Assembly: GCF_000721495.1 (NCBI RefSeq)
Contig: NZ_JOHY01000001.1
Coordinates: 186,001 to 250,000, forward strand
Source: Streptomyces sp. NRRL F-5123
Lineage (GTDB): Bacteria > Actinomycetota > Actinomycetes > Streptomycetales > Streptomycetaceae
DNA length: 64,000 nt
Direction: 5' to 3'
In this document: positions 40,712 through 51,548 of the stretch, piece by piece
Layout of the letters: each line of letters starts with the position of its first letter
Numbering within the stretch: position 1 is the stretch's first letter
Made by a program: the position numbers and the translations under genes
Notes under the pieces: model-generated
Database searches by the model: none
What the model was told of the DNA's origin: nothing
What the model saw: the letters and a program-made list of their open reading frames with translations, nothing else

Positions 40712-42109
40712 GTGATCGACGCCTCGACCAGTGCGGGAAGGGCGATTGCCGCCTACGACCGCTATCCGGCGCTCGACGAGATCGAGGACACCGCACGGAC
40801 GCTCGCCGCGCGCCACCCCCGGGTGTGCCGGACGCGGACCGTCGGCGCCTCCCGGGCGGGGCGGCCGTTGACGCTGCTGTCCGTCGGGGAGGCCGCCGAC
40901 CACGTTCTGGTGGTCTCCGGAGCGCACCCCGACGAGCTCGTGGGCGGCGCCGCGGCCATGGAACTGGCCCACCGGATCCTCGCCGACCCGGCGCAGCACG
41001 CGTCGGTGGCCTGGCATTTCCTGCTGTGCGCGGATCCGGACGGGGCGCGGCTGGTGCACGGCGCCCACCGCGCACGCGACCTGGAGGGATTCCTCTCCCA
41101 CTATTTCCGCCCCGCCTCAGGCGAGCAGCCGGAATGGGCCCCGTCGATCGGCGGCCGGCTGCCGGAGAGCGATATCCTCCTCGGCCTCATCGGCGAACTC
41201 CGGCCGTTTCTCCAGTTCTCCCTGCACGGTATCGACGTGGGCGGGACATTCGTGCAGAGCACCCGGGAGATTCCGGGCCTCGCAGGGCCGTTCACGCGCT
41301 CCGCGGCGGAATTCGGCATTCCCGTGGAATGCGGCTCGTACGACACCGTGCTGTACCCCGAACTGGCCCCCGGCGTCTATCTGATGCCCCCGCCCGCCCC
41401 ACCCGCCACGCCTTTTCCCCCGGCCGCCCTCACGGACGGCGCGCGCACCGGCGACATCCGCCGCACCACCTGGTACGCCCCGCACCGGCACGGCGGCGCG
41501 ACCGTGATCGTCGAGGCTCCGCGGTGGGCCTGCGACCGGAAGAGCGACCGGAACCCGGGCCGCGACCCGCAGCGCCGGCTGGCCGCGTGCGCCGACCGGA
41601 TGCGCCGCCGCGGCGACCTGATCGCCGCCCTGCTGGACGCCGCCCCCGCCCGGCTCCCCGGGCCCGGCGGCAACGGCGGCACCGCGGACGGCGAGGGCGA
41701 CGGCCCCCTCGTCCGCTCGGTCCGCACCCAGCTGGCCTTCCTGCGCCGTCTCCCCGACGACTGGGACCCGCGCTGCGGCGGCCCCGGCCCCGTACCCCCC
41801 GGACGGCGGCTGACCGAGGGGCTGCTGGCGGGCCTGGAGCAGTGGACGCACCGGGTGCCGCTGCGGGCTGCCGCGATGCTGCGCCGCGCCGTCGCCCCGG
41901 CCGGGCCCGCCGCGGCGCCGCTCACCGCCCGGCTCGACATGCTGCTGCACGACTGGACGGCCCGCTACCGGACCACCTTCCCGGCGACCCGGCTGCCGGT
42001 CGCCCGCCAGGCGGCCCACCAGGCGGGCGTCGTCCAGGCGGCGGTCGCCCTGAGCCGCCCGGGCGCCCTCCCGGCCGCCGCCGGGGAGCGCGCGAGCGAC
42101 ACCCCTTAG
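40712..42109 (+). CDS. M14-like zinc carboxypeptidase, cytoplasmic
   Basis: This ~465-aa protein has zinc ligands His72 and Glu75 in SGAHPDELVGG, and His172 in FSLHGID. The usual catalytic Glu is not obvious. No signal peptide is seen. The C-terminal ~250 residues are Pro/Arg/Ala-rich with helical stretches and no clear family match. The frame is open to ATG 40643, but a TTGACA at 40624-40629 places transcription inside that part, so GTG 40712 is preferred. It is divergent from the ThiF-like gene, suggesting a peptide modification and cleavage pair. Confidence 0.72.
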   Translation: MIDASTSAGRAIAAYDRYPALDEIEDTARTLAARHPRVCRTRTVGASRAGRPLTLLSVGEAADHVLVVSGAHPDELVGGAAAMELAHRILADPAQHASVAWHFLLCADPDGARLVHGAHRARDLEGFLSHYFRPASGEQPEWAPSIGGRLPESDILLGLIGELRPFLQFSLHGIDVGGTFVQSTREIPGLAGPFTRSAAEFGIPVECGSYDTVLYPELAPGVYLMPPPAPPATPFPPAALTDGARTGDIRRTTWYAPHRHGGATVIVEAPRWACDRKSDRNPGRDPQRRLAACADRMRRRGDLIAALLDAAPARLPGPGGNGGTADGEGDGPLVRSVRTQLAFLRRLPDDWDPRCGGPGPVPPGRRLTEGLLAGLEQWTHRVPLRAAAMLRRAVAPAGPAAAPLTARLDMLLHDWTARYRTTFPATRLPVARQAAHQAGVVQAAVALSRPGALPAAAGERASDTP

Positions 42110-42167
42110 GGGGGCCCGGGTTTTTAGGGGAAGACGGGCTTTAGACGCTGTCCCTACCCTGCGCTGT

Positions 42168-44011
42168 ATGACGGTTCTGCCTGACGAGGGAATCTCACCG
42201 GCCGCCCCGTTCCCGGAGGCCACCCGCGAGCAGTGGCGGCAGCTGGTCGCGGGGGTGCTGCGCAAGTCGGGTAAGGAGGTGCAGGACGCGGAGGCCGAGG
42301 CGGCCCTCGCGACCGCGCTGGACGGCGGCGTGACCGTGCGGCCGCTGTACACCGCGCAGGACACCGCGCCCGACCCGGGCCTGCCCGGCTTCCCGCCGTA
42401 CGTGCGCGGCAGCGCCCTGCTCGGCGGCTGGGACGTGCGCGCGCGGCTGGACTTCGCCGACCCCGCGGCCGCCAACGCCGCCGTGCTCGACGACCTGGAG
42501 AACGGCGCGACCTCGCTGTGGCTGGCCGTCCGCGGCCCCGCCCTGCCGCCCGGCGCCCTCGCCCGGGCTCTGGACGGCGTCCTCCTCGACCTCGCTCCCG
42601 TGGTCCTGGACGCCGGCCCCGACACCGCCTCCGCCGCGCGCGAGCTGATCGGTCTGTACGAGTCCCGCGGCGTCGACCCGGCCGCCGTCCGCGGCTGCCT
42701 CGGCGCCGACCCCCTCGGGCACGCGGCCCGTACCGGTGGGGCCGCCGCCCTCGACGACGCCGTGGCGCTCGCGACCCGGGTCCACCGCTGCTACCCGGGG
42801 GTGCGGGCCCTCGCCGTGGACGCCCTGCCCTACCACGAGGCGGGCGCCTCCGAGGTGCAGGAGCTGGGCGCCGCGCTCGCCACCGGCGTGGCCTACCTGC
42901 GGCTGCTGACCGGCGCCGGCCTGGACGTCGGATCCGCCCTGGACCAGCTCGAATTCCGCTTCGCCGCGACCGCCGACCAGTTCCTGACCACCGCCAAGCT
43001 GCGCGCCGCGCGCATGCTGTGGGCGCGCGTCGCCCGGGCCTGCGGCGCCCCGGCGGCGGCCGGCCAGCGCCAGCACGCCGTCACCTCCACGGTGATGGCG
43101 ACCCGCCGGGACCCGTACGTGAACCTGCTGCGGACCACGCTCGCCGCCTTCGCCGCCGGGACGGGCGGCGCGGACGCCGTCACCGTGCTGCCCTTCGACA
43201 CCGCGATCGGCGCGCCGGACGCCTTCTCCCGCCGCGTCGCCCGCAACACCTCGGCGATCCTGCTGGAGGAGGCGCATCTGGGCCGGGTCGCCGACCCCGC
43301 GGGCGGCTCCTGGTACGTCGAGTCGCTCACTGCCGAACTGGCCCGCGCCGGCTGGGCGTTCTTCCAGGAGCTGGAGGCCGCGGGCGGCCAGGAGCAGGCC
43401 CTCGCCTCCGGGCTGCTGGGCGAGCGGATCGCCGCGACCTGGGCGGCGCGCAGCCGCCGCCTCGCCACCCGCCGCGAACCCGTCACGGGCGTCAGCGAAT
43501 TCCCCGACCTCGCCGAGCGGCCCGTGTCCCGCGAGCCCGCCCCCGCCCGCCCCGCCGGGCCCGGCGGCCTGCCCCGGGTGCGCCGCGACGACGCGTACGA
43601 GGCGCTGCGCGCCCGCTCCGACGCCCACCTCGCGGCGACCGGCGCGCGCCCCAAGGTCTTCCTCGCCGCGCTCGGCCCGGCCGCCGTGCACACCGCGCGG
43701 GCGTCCTTCGCGGCCAACACCCTCCAGGCCGGCGGCGTCGAGCCGGTGCACGACCCGGTGTCCGTGGACGCCGGCACGGTGGCCGCGGCCTTCGCCGCGA
43801 GCGGCGCACAGGCGGCCTGCCTGTGCTCGACCGACGCGCTCTACGCCGAGCAGGGGCCCGCCGTCGTCGCGGCGCTGCGCGCGGCGGGCGCGCACCGGAT
43901 CTACCTGGCCGGCCGGCCGGACGCCCTGCCGGGCCTGGACGGCTACCTGTACCTGGGCTGCGACGCCGTCGCCGCCCTGACCCTCGTACTCGACCGAGCG
44001 GGAGTGGCGGC

Positions 44012-44015
<4 letters not shown>
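42168..44015 (+). CDS. mutA: Methylmalonyl-CoA mutase small (beta) subunit
   Basis: This 615-aa protein is homologous to the large subunit but lacks its B12 ligand histidine, as in all MutA proteins: the C-terminal Rossmann domain ([18 protein letters not shown]) has no DxHxxG. The TIM-barrel core includes [18 protein letters not shown] and [21 protein letters not shown]. It forms the structural half of the heterodimer that interconverts methylmalonyl-CoA and succinyl-CoA. No Shine-Dalgarno precedes ATG 42168; a TACCCT -10 at 42155-42160 suggests a leaderless mRNA. The stop overlaps mutB (ATGA). Confidence 0.93.
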
Positions 44016-46222
<2,207 letters not shown>

Positions 46223-46229
46223 CCGCGGC

Positions 46230-47234
46230 ATGCCCACGCCCCGACCCGCGGCCATCGACCCCGACGCGTACGCCAAGGGCGTGCTCGAAGGGCGCCGGGC
46301 GCTCGTGGCGCGCGCGATCACGCTCGTGGAGTCCGCGCGGGCGGACCACCGCGCCCTGGCGCAGCAGATGCTCACCGCGCTGCTCCCGCACACCGGCGGC
46401 GCCCGGCGGATCGGCGTCAGCGGGGTGCCCGGGGTAGGAAAGTCCACCTTCATCGACGCCTTCGGCACCCTGCTCACCGGCCTCGGGCACCGCGTCGCGG
46501 TGCTCGCCGTCGACCCGTCCTCCACCCGCACCGGCGGCTCCGTCCTCGGCGACAAGACCCGGATGGAACGTCTCGCCACCGACCCCGCCGCCTTCGTCCG
46601 CCCCTCGCCGAGCGCGGGCACCCTCGGCGGGGTGGCGCGCGCGACCCGGGAGTCCATGGTCGTCATGGAAGCCGCCGGATACGACGTGGTGCTCGTCGAG
46701 ACCGTCGGCGTAGGCCAGTCCGAGACGGCCGTGGCCGGCATGGTCGACACCTTCCTGCTGCTCACCCTCGCCCGCACCGGCGACCAGCTCCAGGGCATCA
46801 AGAAGGGCGTGCTGGAGCTGGCCGACGTCGTCGCCGTCAACAAGGCGGACGGCCCGCACGAGCGCGACGCCCGCGCCGCCGCCCGTGAACTCGCCGGCGC
46901 GCTGCGCCTGATGCAGCCCGCCGACGCCTCCTGGACGCCGCCGGTGCTCACCTGCAGCGCGCGCGAGTCCACCGGCCTGGACACGGTGTGGGAGCGGCTG
47001 GAGGCGCACCGCTCCCGGCTGACGGCGGACGGCGGCCTCACCGCCAAGCGCCGCGCCCAGCAGGTCGAATGGGCCTGGTCGACGGCCCGCGACACACTCC
47101 TCGCCCGCCTCGACACCCACCCCGCGGTCCGCGCCCTGGCCCCCGCGATCGAAGCGGGCCTGCGCACCGGCACGCTCACCGCGGCGGACGCGGCCGAGCG
47201 CCTGCTGCGCGCGTTCGACGGCGCGGACGGCTGA
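46230..47234 (+). CDS. meaB: MeaB-family GTPase chaperone of methylmalonyl-CoA mutase
   Basis: This 334-aa G3E-type GTPase has P-loop GVPGVGKST (65-73), [21 protein letters not shown], the switch/Walker B region [14 protein letters not shown], and base-recognition VNKADG. It gates cofactor loading and protects the mutase from inactivation. The operon position 7 bp after mutB supports the call. Confidence 0.95.
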   Translation: MPTPRPAAIDPDAYAKGVLEGRRALVARAITLVESARADHRALAQQMLTALLPHTGGARRIGVSGVPGVGKSTFIDAFGTLLTGLGHRVAVLAVDPSSTRTGGSVLGDKTRMERLATDPAAFVRPSPSAGTLGGVARATRESMVVMEAAGYDVVLVETVGVGQSETAVAGMVDTFLLLTLARTGDQLQGIKKGVLELADVVAVNKADGPHERDARAAARELAGALRLMQPADASWTPPVLTCSARESTGLDTVWERLEAHRSRLTADGGLTAKRRAQQVEWAWSTARDTLLARLDTHPAVRALAPAIEAGLRTGTLTAADAAERLLRAFDGADG

Positions 47235-47320
47235 GCGGTACGGCGGCTGCTGCGGATGCCGGGCGGTACGGCGCCGGTTGGGCGGTACGGCGGTGGCCGC
47301 GGCGGTTGGGCGGTACGGCG
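47235..47320. repeat. Four copies of an 11-bp direct repeat
   Basis: GCGGTACGGCG occurs at 47235-47245, 47263-47273, 47282-47292 and 47310-47320, with start-to-start spacing 28, 19 and 28 bp. The block begins exactly at the meaB stop and fills half of the gap to the convergent LysR gene. No hairpin terminator is obvious here. It may be a slippage-born repeat or a binding-site array. Confidence 0.7.
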
Positions 47321-47415
47321 CCGGCTCCGACGGCTGGGCGATCCGGTTCCGGCGCCCGTGCGGTACGCCCGCGGCTCCCCCTGCGCGCCCCGGTACGGGC
47401 AGGGTCCCGCCCCGG

Positions 47416-48294
47416 CTACGCCTCCGGGTCCACCCCCAGCGCCGCCAGGAAGGCCGCCGCCGGCGGGGTCGGGCCGGAGCGGGACCAGATGACGTACTCC
47501 ACGCGCGCCGGGGCGTCCGTGACCTCCACCGTGACGACGCCGGTCAGCCCCGGCGCGTACGCCGCCGGCAGCATCGCGACGCCCAGGCCCGGGGCGACCA
47601 GCCGCGGGATGAACTCCGCGCTGCTCACCTCGTAGGCGATGTCGCGGCTCAGCCCCGCCGCGGCGAAGGCCTGCTCGGACTGGGCGCGGCCCGCGGTGCC
47701 GGCCGGCAGCTCCACGAAGGTCTCCCGCGCCAGCCGGGCGAGGCTCACCGAGCGCTCCCCGGCGAGCGGGTGGTCCGGCGCGACCACCGCGACCAGGGCG
47801 CCGCGGGCCAGCTCGTGGACGCCGACCCCGCGCGGCACCGCCGTGGTGGGCAGCCCCAGGAAGGCCGCGTCCAGGGCGCCCGTCCTGACCTGCTCGATCA
47901 GCTCGTCGCTCGCGCCCACCCGCAGGGTGATGCGCACCTGCGGATGCCGCTCGTGGATCTCCCGCAGCGCGCCCGGCACATCGGCGGCGGTGACGGTGGG
48001 GATCGACCCGACCGCGAGCCGCCCGCGCACCTCCCCGACCGCGGCCGCGACCTCCGCCGCCGCCCGCCCGGCGGCCTCCAGGCACTGCCGGGCGGCGGGG
48101 AGGAAGGCCTCGCCCGCCGGGGTGAGCCGTACCCGGCGGCTGGTGCGCTCGAACAGCCGGGCGCCCAGCTCGTGTTCCAGCCGGGCCACCTGGTGGCTGA
48201 GCGCGGACTGCACGACCCGGCAGCGCTCGGCGGCGCGCGTGAAACTGCTGGTTTCCGCGACGGCGATCACGTACCGCATCTGCTGGAGCTCCAT
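47416..48294 (-). CDS. LysR family transcriptional regulator
   Basis: Starting at ATG 48294 the protein has 292 aa: winged helix MELQQMRYVIAVAETSSFTRAAER then SALSHQVARLEHELGARLF, and a periplasmic-binding-like effector domain (LAVGSIPTVTAADVPGAL, TGALDAAFLGLP, VVAPDHPLAG). It is divergent from an EamA-type transporter with a T-N11-A inverted repeat in the 79-bp gap, so it probably controls that gene and itself. An in-frame start at 48333 would enter the operator. Confidence 0.9.
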   Translation of the reverse strand: MELQQMRYVIAVAETSSFTRAAERCRVVQSALSHQVARLEHELGARLFERTSRRVRLTPAGEAFLPAARQCLEAAGRAAAEVAAAVGEVRGRLAVGSIPTVTAADVPGALREIHERHPQVRITLRVGASDELIEQVRTGALDAAFLGLPTTAVPRGVGVHELARGALVAVVAPDHPLAGERSVSLARLARETFVELPAGTAGRAQSEQAFAAAGLSRDIAYEVSSAEFIPRLVAPGLGVAMLPAAYAPGLTGVVTVEVTDAPARVEYVIWSRSGPTPPAAAFLAALGVDPEA

Positions 48295-48300
48295 GGATCC

Positions 48301-48315
48301 ATCGTGGATCACGAT
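48301..48315. promoter_or_regulatory. LysR box
   Basis: ATCGTG-GAT-CACGAT is a perfect inverted repeat containing the T-N11-A pattern (T48302, A48314) typical of LysR recognition sites. It is 6 bp upstream of the regulator start and 58 bp upstream of the transporter start. Confidence 0.7.
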
Positions 48316-48373
48316 CGATGGTGTGACAAGCATGTGTTGGACTCATCGATCCCCGCGGGCCGAGACTCTCGTC

Positions 48374-49309
48374 ATGACCACGCAATCCATGGCACGGACC
48401 CGCGGCGCGCTCCGCGGGCACCGGGGGCAGGGCCTGTCGCGTACCGCGCTCACCGCGCTCGCGCCCGCCGTCTGGGGCACCACCTACATCGTCACCACCG
48501 AGTTCCTGCCCGACGGGCACCCCCTCTTCGCCGGGCTGCTGCGGGCGCTGCCCGCCGGGCTCGTCGCGCTCGTCCTCACCCGCACGCTGCCGCGCGGCGC
48601 CTGGTGGGGGAAGGCCGCGGTGCTGGGCGCGCTCAACATCGGGCTGTTCCTGCCGCTGCTCTTCACCGCGGCCGAGCGGCTGCCCGGCGGGGTGGCCGCG
48701 ACGCTGGGGGCCGGGCAGCCGCTGGCCGTCGCGCTGCTCGCGGCGCCGGTGCTGCACGAGCGGCTGTCGGCGTGGCGGATCGGCTGGGGCGTGGCGGGCA
48801 TCGCCGGGGTCGGCCTGGTGGTGATCGGGCCGGACGCCGCGCTCGACGGGGTCGGTGTGGCGGCGGGGCTGGCGGGCGCGGCCGTGATGGCGCTCGGCGT
48901 GACGCTCACCAAGCGCTGGGGCCGCCCGGCGGGCGTGAGCGGCACTGCCTTCGCCGGCTGGCAGCTCACCGCGGGCGGCCTGCTCCTGCTGCCGGTGACC
49001 TTCCTCGCCGAGGGCGCACCGCCCGCGGTCGACGGGCGGGCCGCGCTCGGCTACCTCTGGCTGGGGCTGATCGGCGGGCTCGTCACGTACACCCTGTGGT
49101 TCCGCGGCATCGCCGCGCTGCCGGTCACCTCGGCGGCCCTGCTCGCGCTGCTCTCGCCGCTGGTGGCCGCCGTGCTGGGCGCCGCGGTGCTCGGCCAGAC
49201 GCTCGGGCCCGTGCAGCTCGCGGGCTTCCTGCTGGCCCTGGCCGCACTGGTCGGCGGCCAGCTCCCGCCGCCGGTCCGCCGGCCGCAGGGCCGGGCCGCG
49301 CCCCGGTGA
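48374..49309 (+). CDS. EamA/DMT superfamily transporter
   Basis: This 311-aa protein has ten predicted helices in two EamA repeats: VWGTTYIVTTEFLPDGHPLFAGLLRA-type start of repeat 1 and GWQLTAGGLLLLPVTF / LLSPLVAAVLGAAVLGQTLG in repeat 2. Members export amino acids or other metabolites. No Shine-Dalgarno is present before ATG 48374, so initiation may be leaderless or weak. It is controlled by the divergent LysR protein by inference. Confidence 0.88.
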   Translation: MTTQSMARTRGALRGHRGQGLSRTALTALAPAVWGTTYIVTTEFLPDGHPLFAGLLRALPAGLVALVLTRTLPRGAWWGKAAVLGALNIGLFLPLLFTAAERLPGGVAATLGAGQPLAVALLAAPVLHERLSAWRIGWGVAGIAGVGLVVIGPDAALDGVGVAAGLAGAAVMALGVTLTKRWGRPAGVSGTAFAGWQLTAGGLLLLPVTFLAEGAPPAVDGRAALGYLWLGLIGGLVTYTLWFRGIAALPVTSAALLALLSPLVAAVLGAAVLGQTLGPVQLAGFLLALAALVGGQLPPPVRRPQGRAAPR

Positions 49310-49320
49310 CCGTACGGCAG

Positions 49321-49357
49321 CGGCCCCGGCCCCTCCGTGCGGGAGGGACCGGGGCCG
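49321..49357. terminator. Bidirectional terminator
   Basis: CGGCCCCGGCCCCTCC (49321-49336) and GGAGGGACCGGGGCCG (49342-49357) form a long hairpin with a single mismatch around GTGCG, between the converging transporter genes. Confidence 0.7.
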
Positions 49358-49370
49358 CGGGGGAGCGGGG

Positions 49371-50666
49371 TCAGACCTCGACCAGCTCGCGGGTCTCGGA
49401 CTCCACGGCCGGCTCGTCGTCCTCGATGCCGCGCGGCGCGTCGAAGGCCGCACGGTCCAGGATCTTCTCCCGCGACGCGACCAGCACCGGCGCCACGATC
49501 TGGCCCGTGACGTTGGTGGCGGTCCGCATCATGTCCAGGATCGGGTCGATCGCCAGCAGCAGGCCGACGCCCTCCAGCGGCAGGCCGACCGTGCTCAGGG
49601 TCAGCGTCAGCATCACGATGGCACCGGTCAGACCGGCCGTCGCCGCCGAGCCGATCACCGAGACGAACGCGATCAGCAGGTAGTCCCCGATGCCCAGGTG
49701 GACGTGGTAGACCTCCGCGACGAAGATCGCCGCGAGCGCCGGGTAGACCGCGGCGCAGCCGTCCATCTTGGTGGTGGCGCCGAAGGGCACCGCGAAGGAC
49801 GCGTAGTCGCGCGGCACGCCGAGCCGCTCGGTGACCCGCTGGGTCACCGGCATGGTGCCGACCGAGGAGCGGGAGACGAAGGCCAGCTCGATGGCGGGCC
49901 AGGCGCCCTTGAAGAAGTTGACCGGGTTGACCTTGCCGACCAGCGCGAGCAGCAGCGGGTAGACCACGAACATCACCAGCGCGCAGCCGACGTACACGTC
50001 GACGGTGAAGGTGCCGAGCGGCTTGAGCAGGTCCCAGCCGTAGGTCGCGACGGACTTGCCGATGAGGCCCAGCGTGCCCAGCGGGGCGAGCCGGATGACC
50101 CACCACAGCGCCTTCTGCACGACCTCCAGCACGACCTTCGCGAAGTCGATCAGCGGCTCCGCCTTCTCGCCGACCGACAGCGACGCGGCGCCGATCACGA
50201 CCGCGAGGAAGACGATCTGCAGCACGTTGGGCTGCGCGAACGCGTCCACGACGTTCGTCGGGACGATGCCGGTGAGGAAGTCGACCCAGCTGCCCTTGTG
50301 CAGCCCGTCCGGCACCGCCCCGGCCTTGAGGTGGACGCCGTCGCCGGGCTTGGTGGCCAGGCCCAGCAGGATGCCGATGCTCACCGCGATGAGCGCGGTG
50401 ACGCAGAACCACAGCAGGGTGCGCACCGCGAGCCGCGCGGCGTTGGTGACGTTGCGCAGGTTGGTGACGCTGACCAGCACGGCCGTGAAGACCAGCGGCG
50501 GGACGGCCAGCTTCAGCAGCTGGACGAAGATGTCGCCGATACGCGTCAGCGTCTCGGTGAGCCAGTGCACGTCGGCGTTGCGGGCTATCAGGCCCAGCAC
50601 GACGCCCAGGACCAGACCGGAGATGATCTGCGCCCAGAACGGGATTCTCTTCAGGAAGGCAGGCAA
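49371..50666 (-). CDS. DAACS family symporter (dicarboxylate / amino acid / cystine type)
   Basis: From TTG 50666 (GGAG 6 nt upstream) the protein has 431 aa and eight membrane helices plus two re-entrant hairpins. HP1 carries SRSSVGTMPVTQRV; the cation/substrate motif on TM7 reads FGATTKMDGCAAVYPAL, where NMDG is commoner. The family covers glutamate, C4-dicarboxylates, serine/threonine and cystine (TcyP). A Cys-rich leader peptide 247 nt upstream on the same strand suggests control by cysteine, hence a sulfur amino acid substrate is plausible. The C-terminal tail is acidic. The 66 extra in-frame upstream codons look non-coding. Confidence 0.87.
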   Translation of the reverse strand: MPAFLKRIPFWAQIISGLVLGVVLGLIARNADVHWLTETLTRIGDIFVQLLKLAVPPLVFTAVLVSVTNLRNVTNAARLAVRTLLWFCVTALIAVSIGILLGLATKPGDGVHLKAGAVPDGLHKGSWVDFLTGIVPTNVVDAFAQPNVLQIVFLAVVIGAASLSVGEKAEPLIDFAKVVLEVVQKALWWVIRLAPLGTLGLIGKSVATYGWDLLKPLGTFTVDVYVGCALVMFVVYPLLLALVGKVNPVNFFKGAWPAIELAFVSRSSVGTMPVTQRVTERLGVPRDYASFAVPFGATTKMDGCAAVYPALAAIFVAEVYHVHLGIGDYLLIAFVSVIGSAATAGLTGAIVMLTLTLSTVGLPLEGVGLLLAIDPILDMMRTATNVTGQIVAPVLVASREKILDRAAFDAPRGIEDDEPAVESETRELVEV

Positions 50667-50912
50667 GGGGGACTCCTGTGACAGCGCCGGATCCAGCCGG
50701 GCACCGCGGGACGGGGAGGGGGACGGAAGCCGGCGCGGTGCTGGCGGACGCGGTACTGAGCGGCAGCTCAGGAGCAGGAGCGGGCGACCGGGCCGGGATG
50801 CGGGTGGAGGCGTCGGCGCGCGGCACGCCACGACGTCACCCCGGGCGACCGGAGACCGCCGCACCGGGGATCGACCGCGGGCGGCGGCGGAGACGTCAGC
50901 GACGGACGCGCG

Positions 50913-51023
50913 TCAGCGCGTACACAGGTCGCCGTTGCAGTGGCACAGGTCGACATGCAGACGCCACACCAGCGGGGGTTCTCCCGCGGCGCGCATCGCG
51001 ATGACTCTGTGGGCACTGGACAT
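50913..51023 (-). CDS. 36-aa Cys-rich leader peptide (attenuator type)
   Basis: ATG 51023 to TGA 50913 encodes a 36-residue peptide whose C-terminal half is LVWRLHVDLCHCNGDLC, then TR-stop. The RLHVDLC core followed by clustered Cys codons matches the actinobacterial putative leader peptide family found upstream of sulfur and cysteine genes. Slow decoding of the Cys codons under cysteine shortage would change folding of the 246-nt spacer before the DAACS symporter gene. The promoter places transcription start at or next to the ATG, so the mRNA appears leaderless. Confidence 0.75.
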   Translation of the reverse strand: MSSAHRVIAMRAAGEPPLVWRLHVDLCHCNGDLCTR

Positions 51024-51030
51024 GGCCAGG

Positions 51031-51059
51031 AAGATAATGCATTCATTGCACAAATACAA
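51031..51059 (-). promoter_or_regulatory. Promoter of the leader-peptide/symporter transcript
   Basis: Read leftward, TTGTAT (51059-51054) and TATCTT (51036-51031) are 17 nt apart. The predicted start of transcription (7-8 nt after the -10) falls on 51023-51024, the first base of the leader-peptide ATG. Confidence 0.6.
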
Positions 51060-51131
51060 GCTGTCGTGCTCGCGCCATCTCCTTTCCCTGCCCCCCGCCC
51101 CCGCAGGTCACGGCGCTGCGGGCGCCTGTCC

Positions 51132-51154
51132 GGAATTGACGGTTGATCAATTCC
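51132..51154. promoter_or_regulatory. Inverted repeat upstream of the leader-peptide promoter
   Basis: GGAATTGA (51132-51139) and TCAATTCC (51147-51154) form a perfect 8-bp inverted repeat with a 7-bp centre, AT-rich against the background and about 73 bp upstream of the -35. It looks like a regulator site; the protein is unknown. The remainder, 51155-51440, is GC-rich with several GGTCCGC repeats and no gene. Confidence 0.5.
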
Positions 51155-51483
51155 ACTGCGCTATTACCCGGTTGCCGCGCGTCCCGCATTCCGCGTTTCC
51201 GTGCATCCCCCGCTCTCGCGTCGGGGGCCGCCCCGTCGGGGGGCGTGGGGAACTGCGCGCCCCGGCCCGCACTGGTCCGCCCGGTCCGCGCCGGTCCGCC
51301 CCGGTCCGCACCCGCCCGGCGGCAGGCCGCGCCCCCTCCCGTGCCGCGGGGAGCGCTCCCGGGGCGGCCGGGCCGCGCGCCCAACTCCCTTCGTGCGGCG
51401 TGCGATCCGTCCCGTCCTGCGACCTTCGGAGAAGCCCGCACGCTTATTGACGCTGCCCACCGGCGATGATTCACTCTCGCCCT

Positions 51484-51495
51484 GAGAGCGCTCTC
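51484..51495. promoter_or_regulatory. LacI-family operator
   Basis: GAGAGCGCTCTC is a perfect 12-bp palindrome with the central GCGC typical of LacI-family sites controlling glycan genes in streptomycetes. It lies 54 bp before the start of the secreted beta-helix gene and downstream of a TTGACG (-35 like) at 51447-51452, where a bound repressor would block transcription. Confidence 0.65.
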
Positions 51496-51548
51496 TCGCG
51501 GTCCGGCCCACCGCGCAGTCCTCCTGATCCACCACCACAGGGAGAGCC

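Noticed and set aside
42110..42130. Possible terminator CCCCTTAGGGG followed by GGGCCCGGGTTTTT after the M14-like gene
   Set aside because: The stem is only four base pairs and the T-run is not directly attached to it. It may end transcription weakly but is not strong enough to annotate.
50667..50864. 66 extra N-terminal codons for the DAACS symporter
   Set aside because: They are Arg/Pro-rich with no family match. TTG 50666 has a well-spaced GGAG, and the region is the expected attenuator spacer after the leader peptide.
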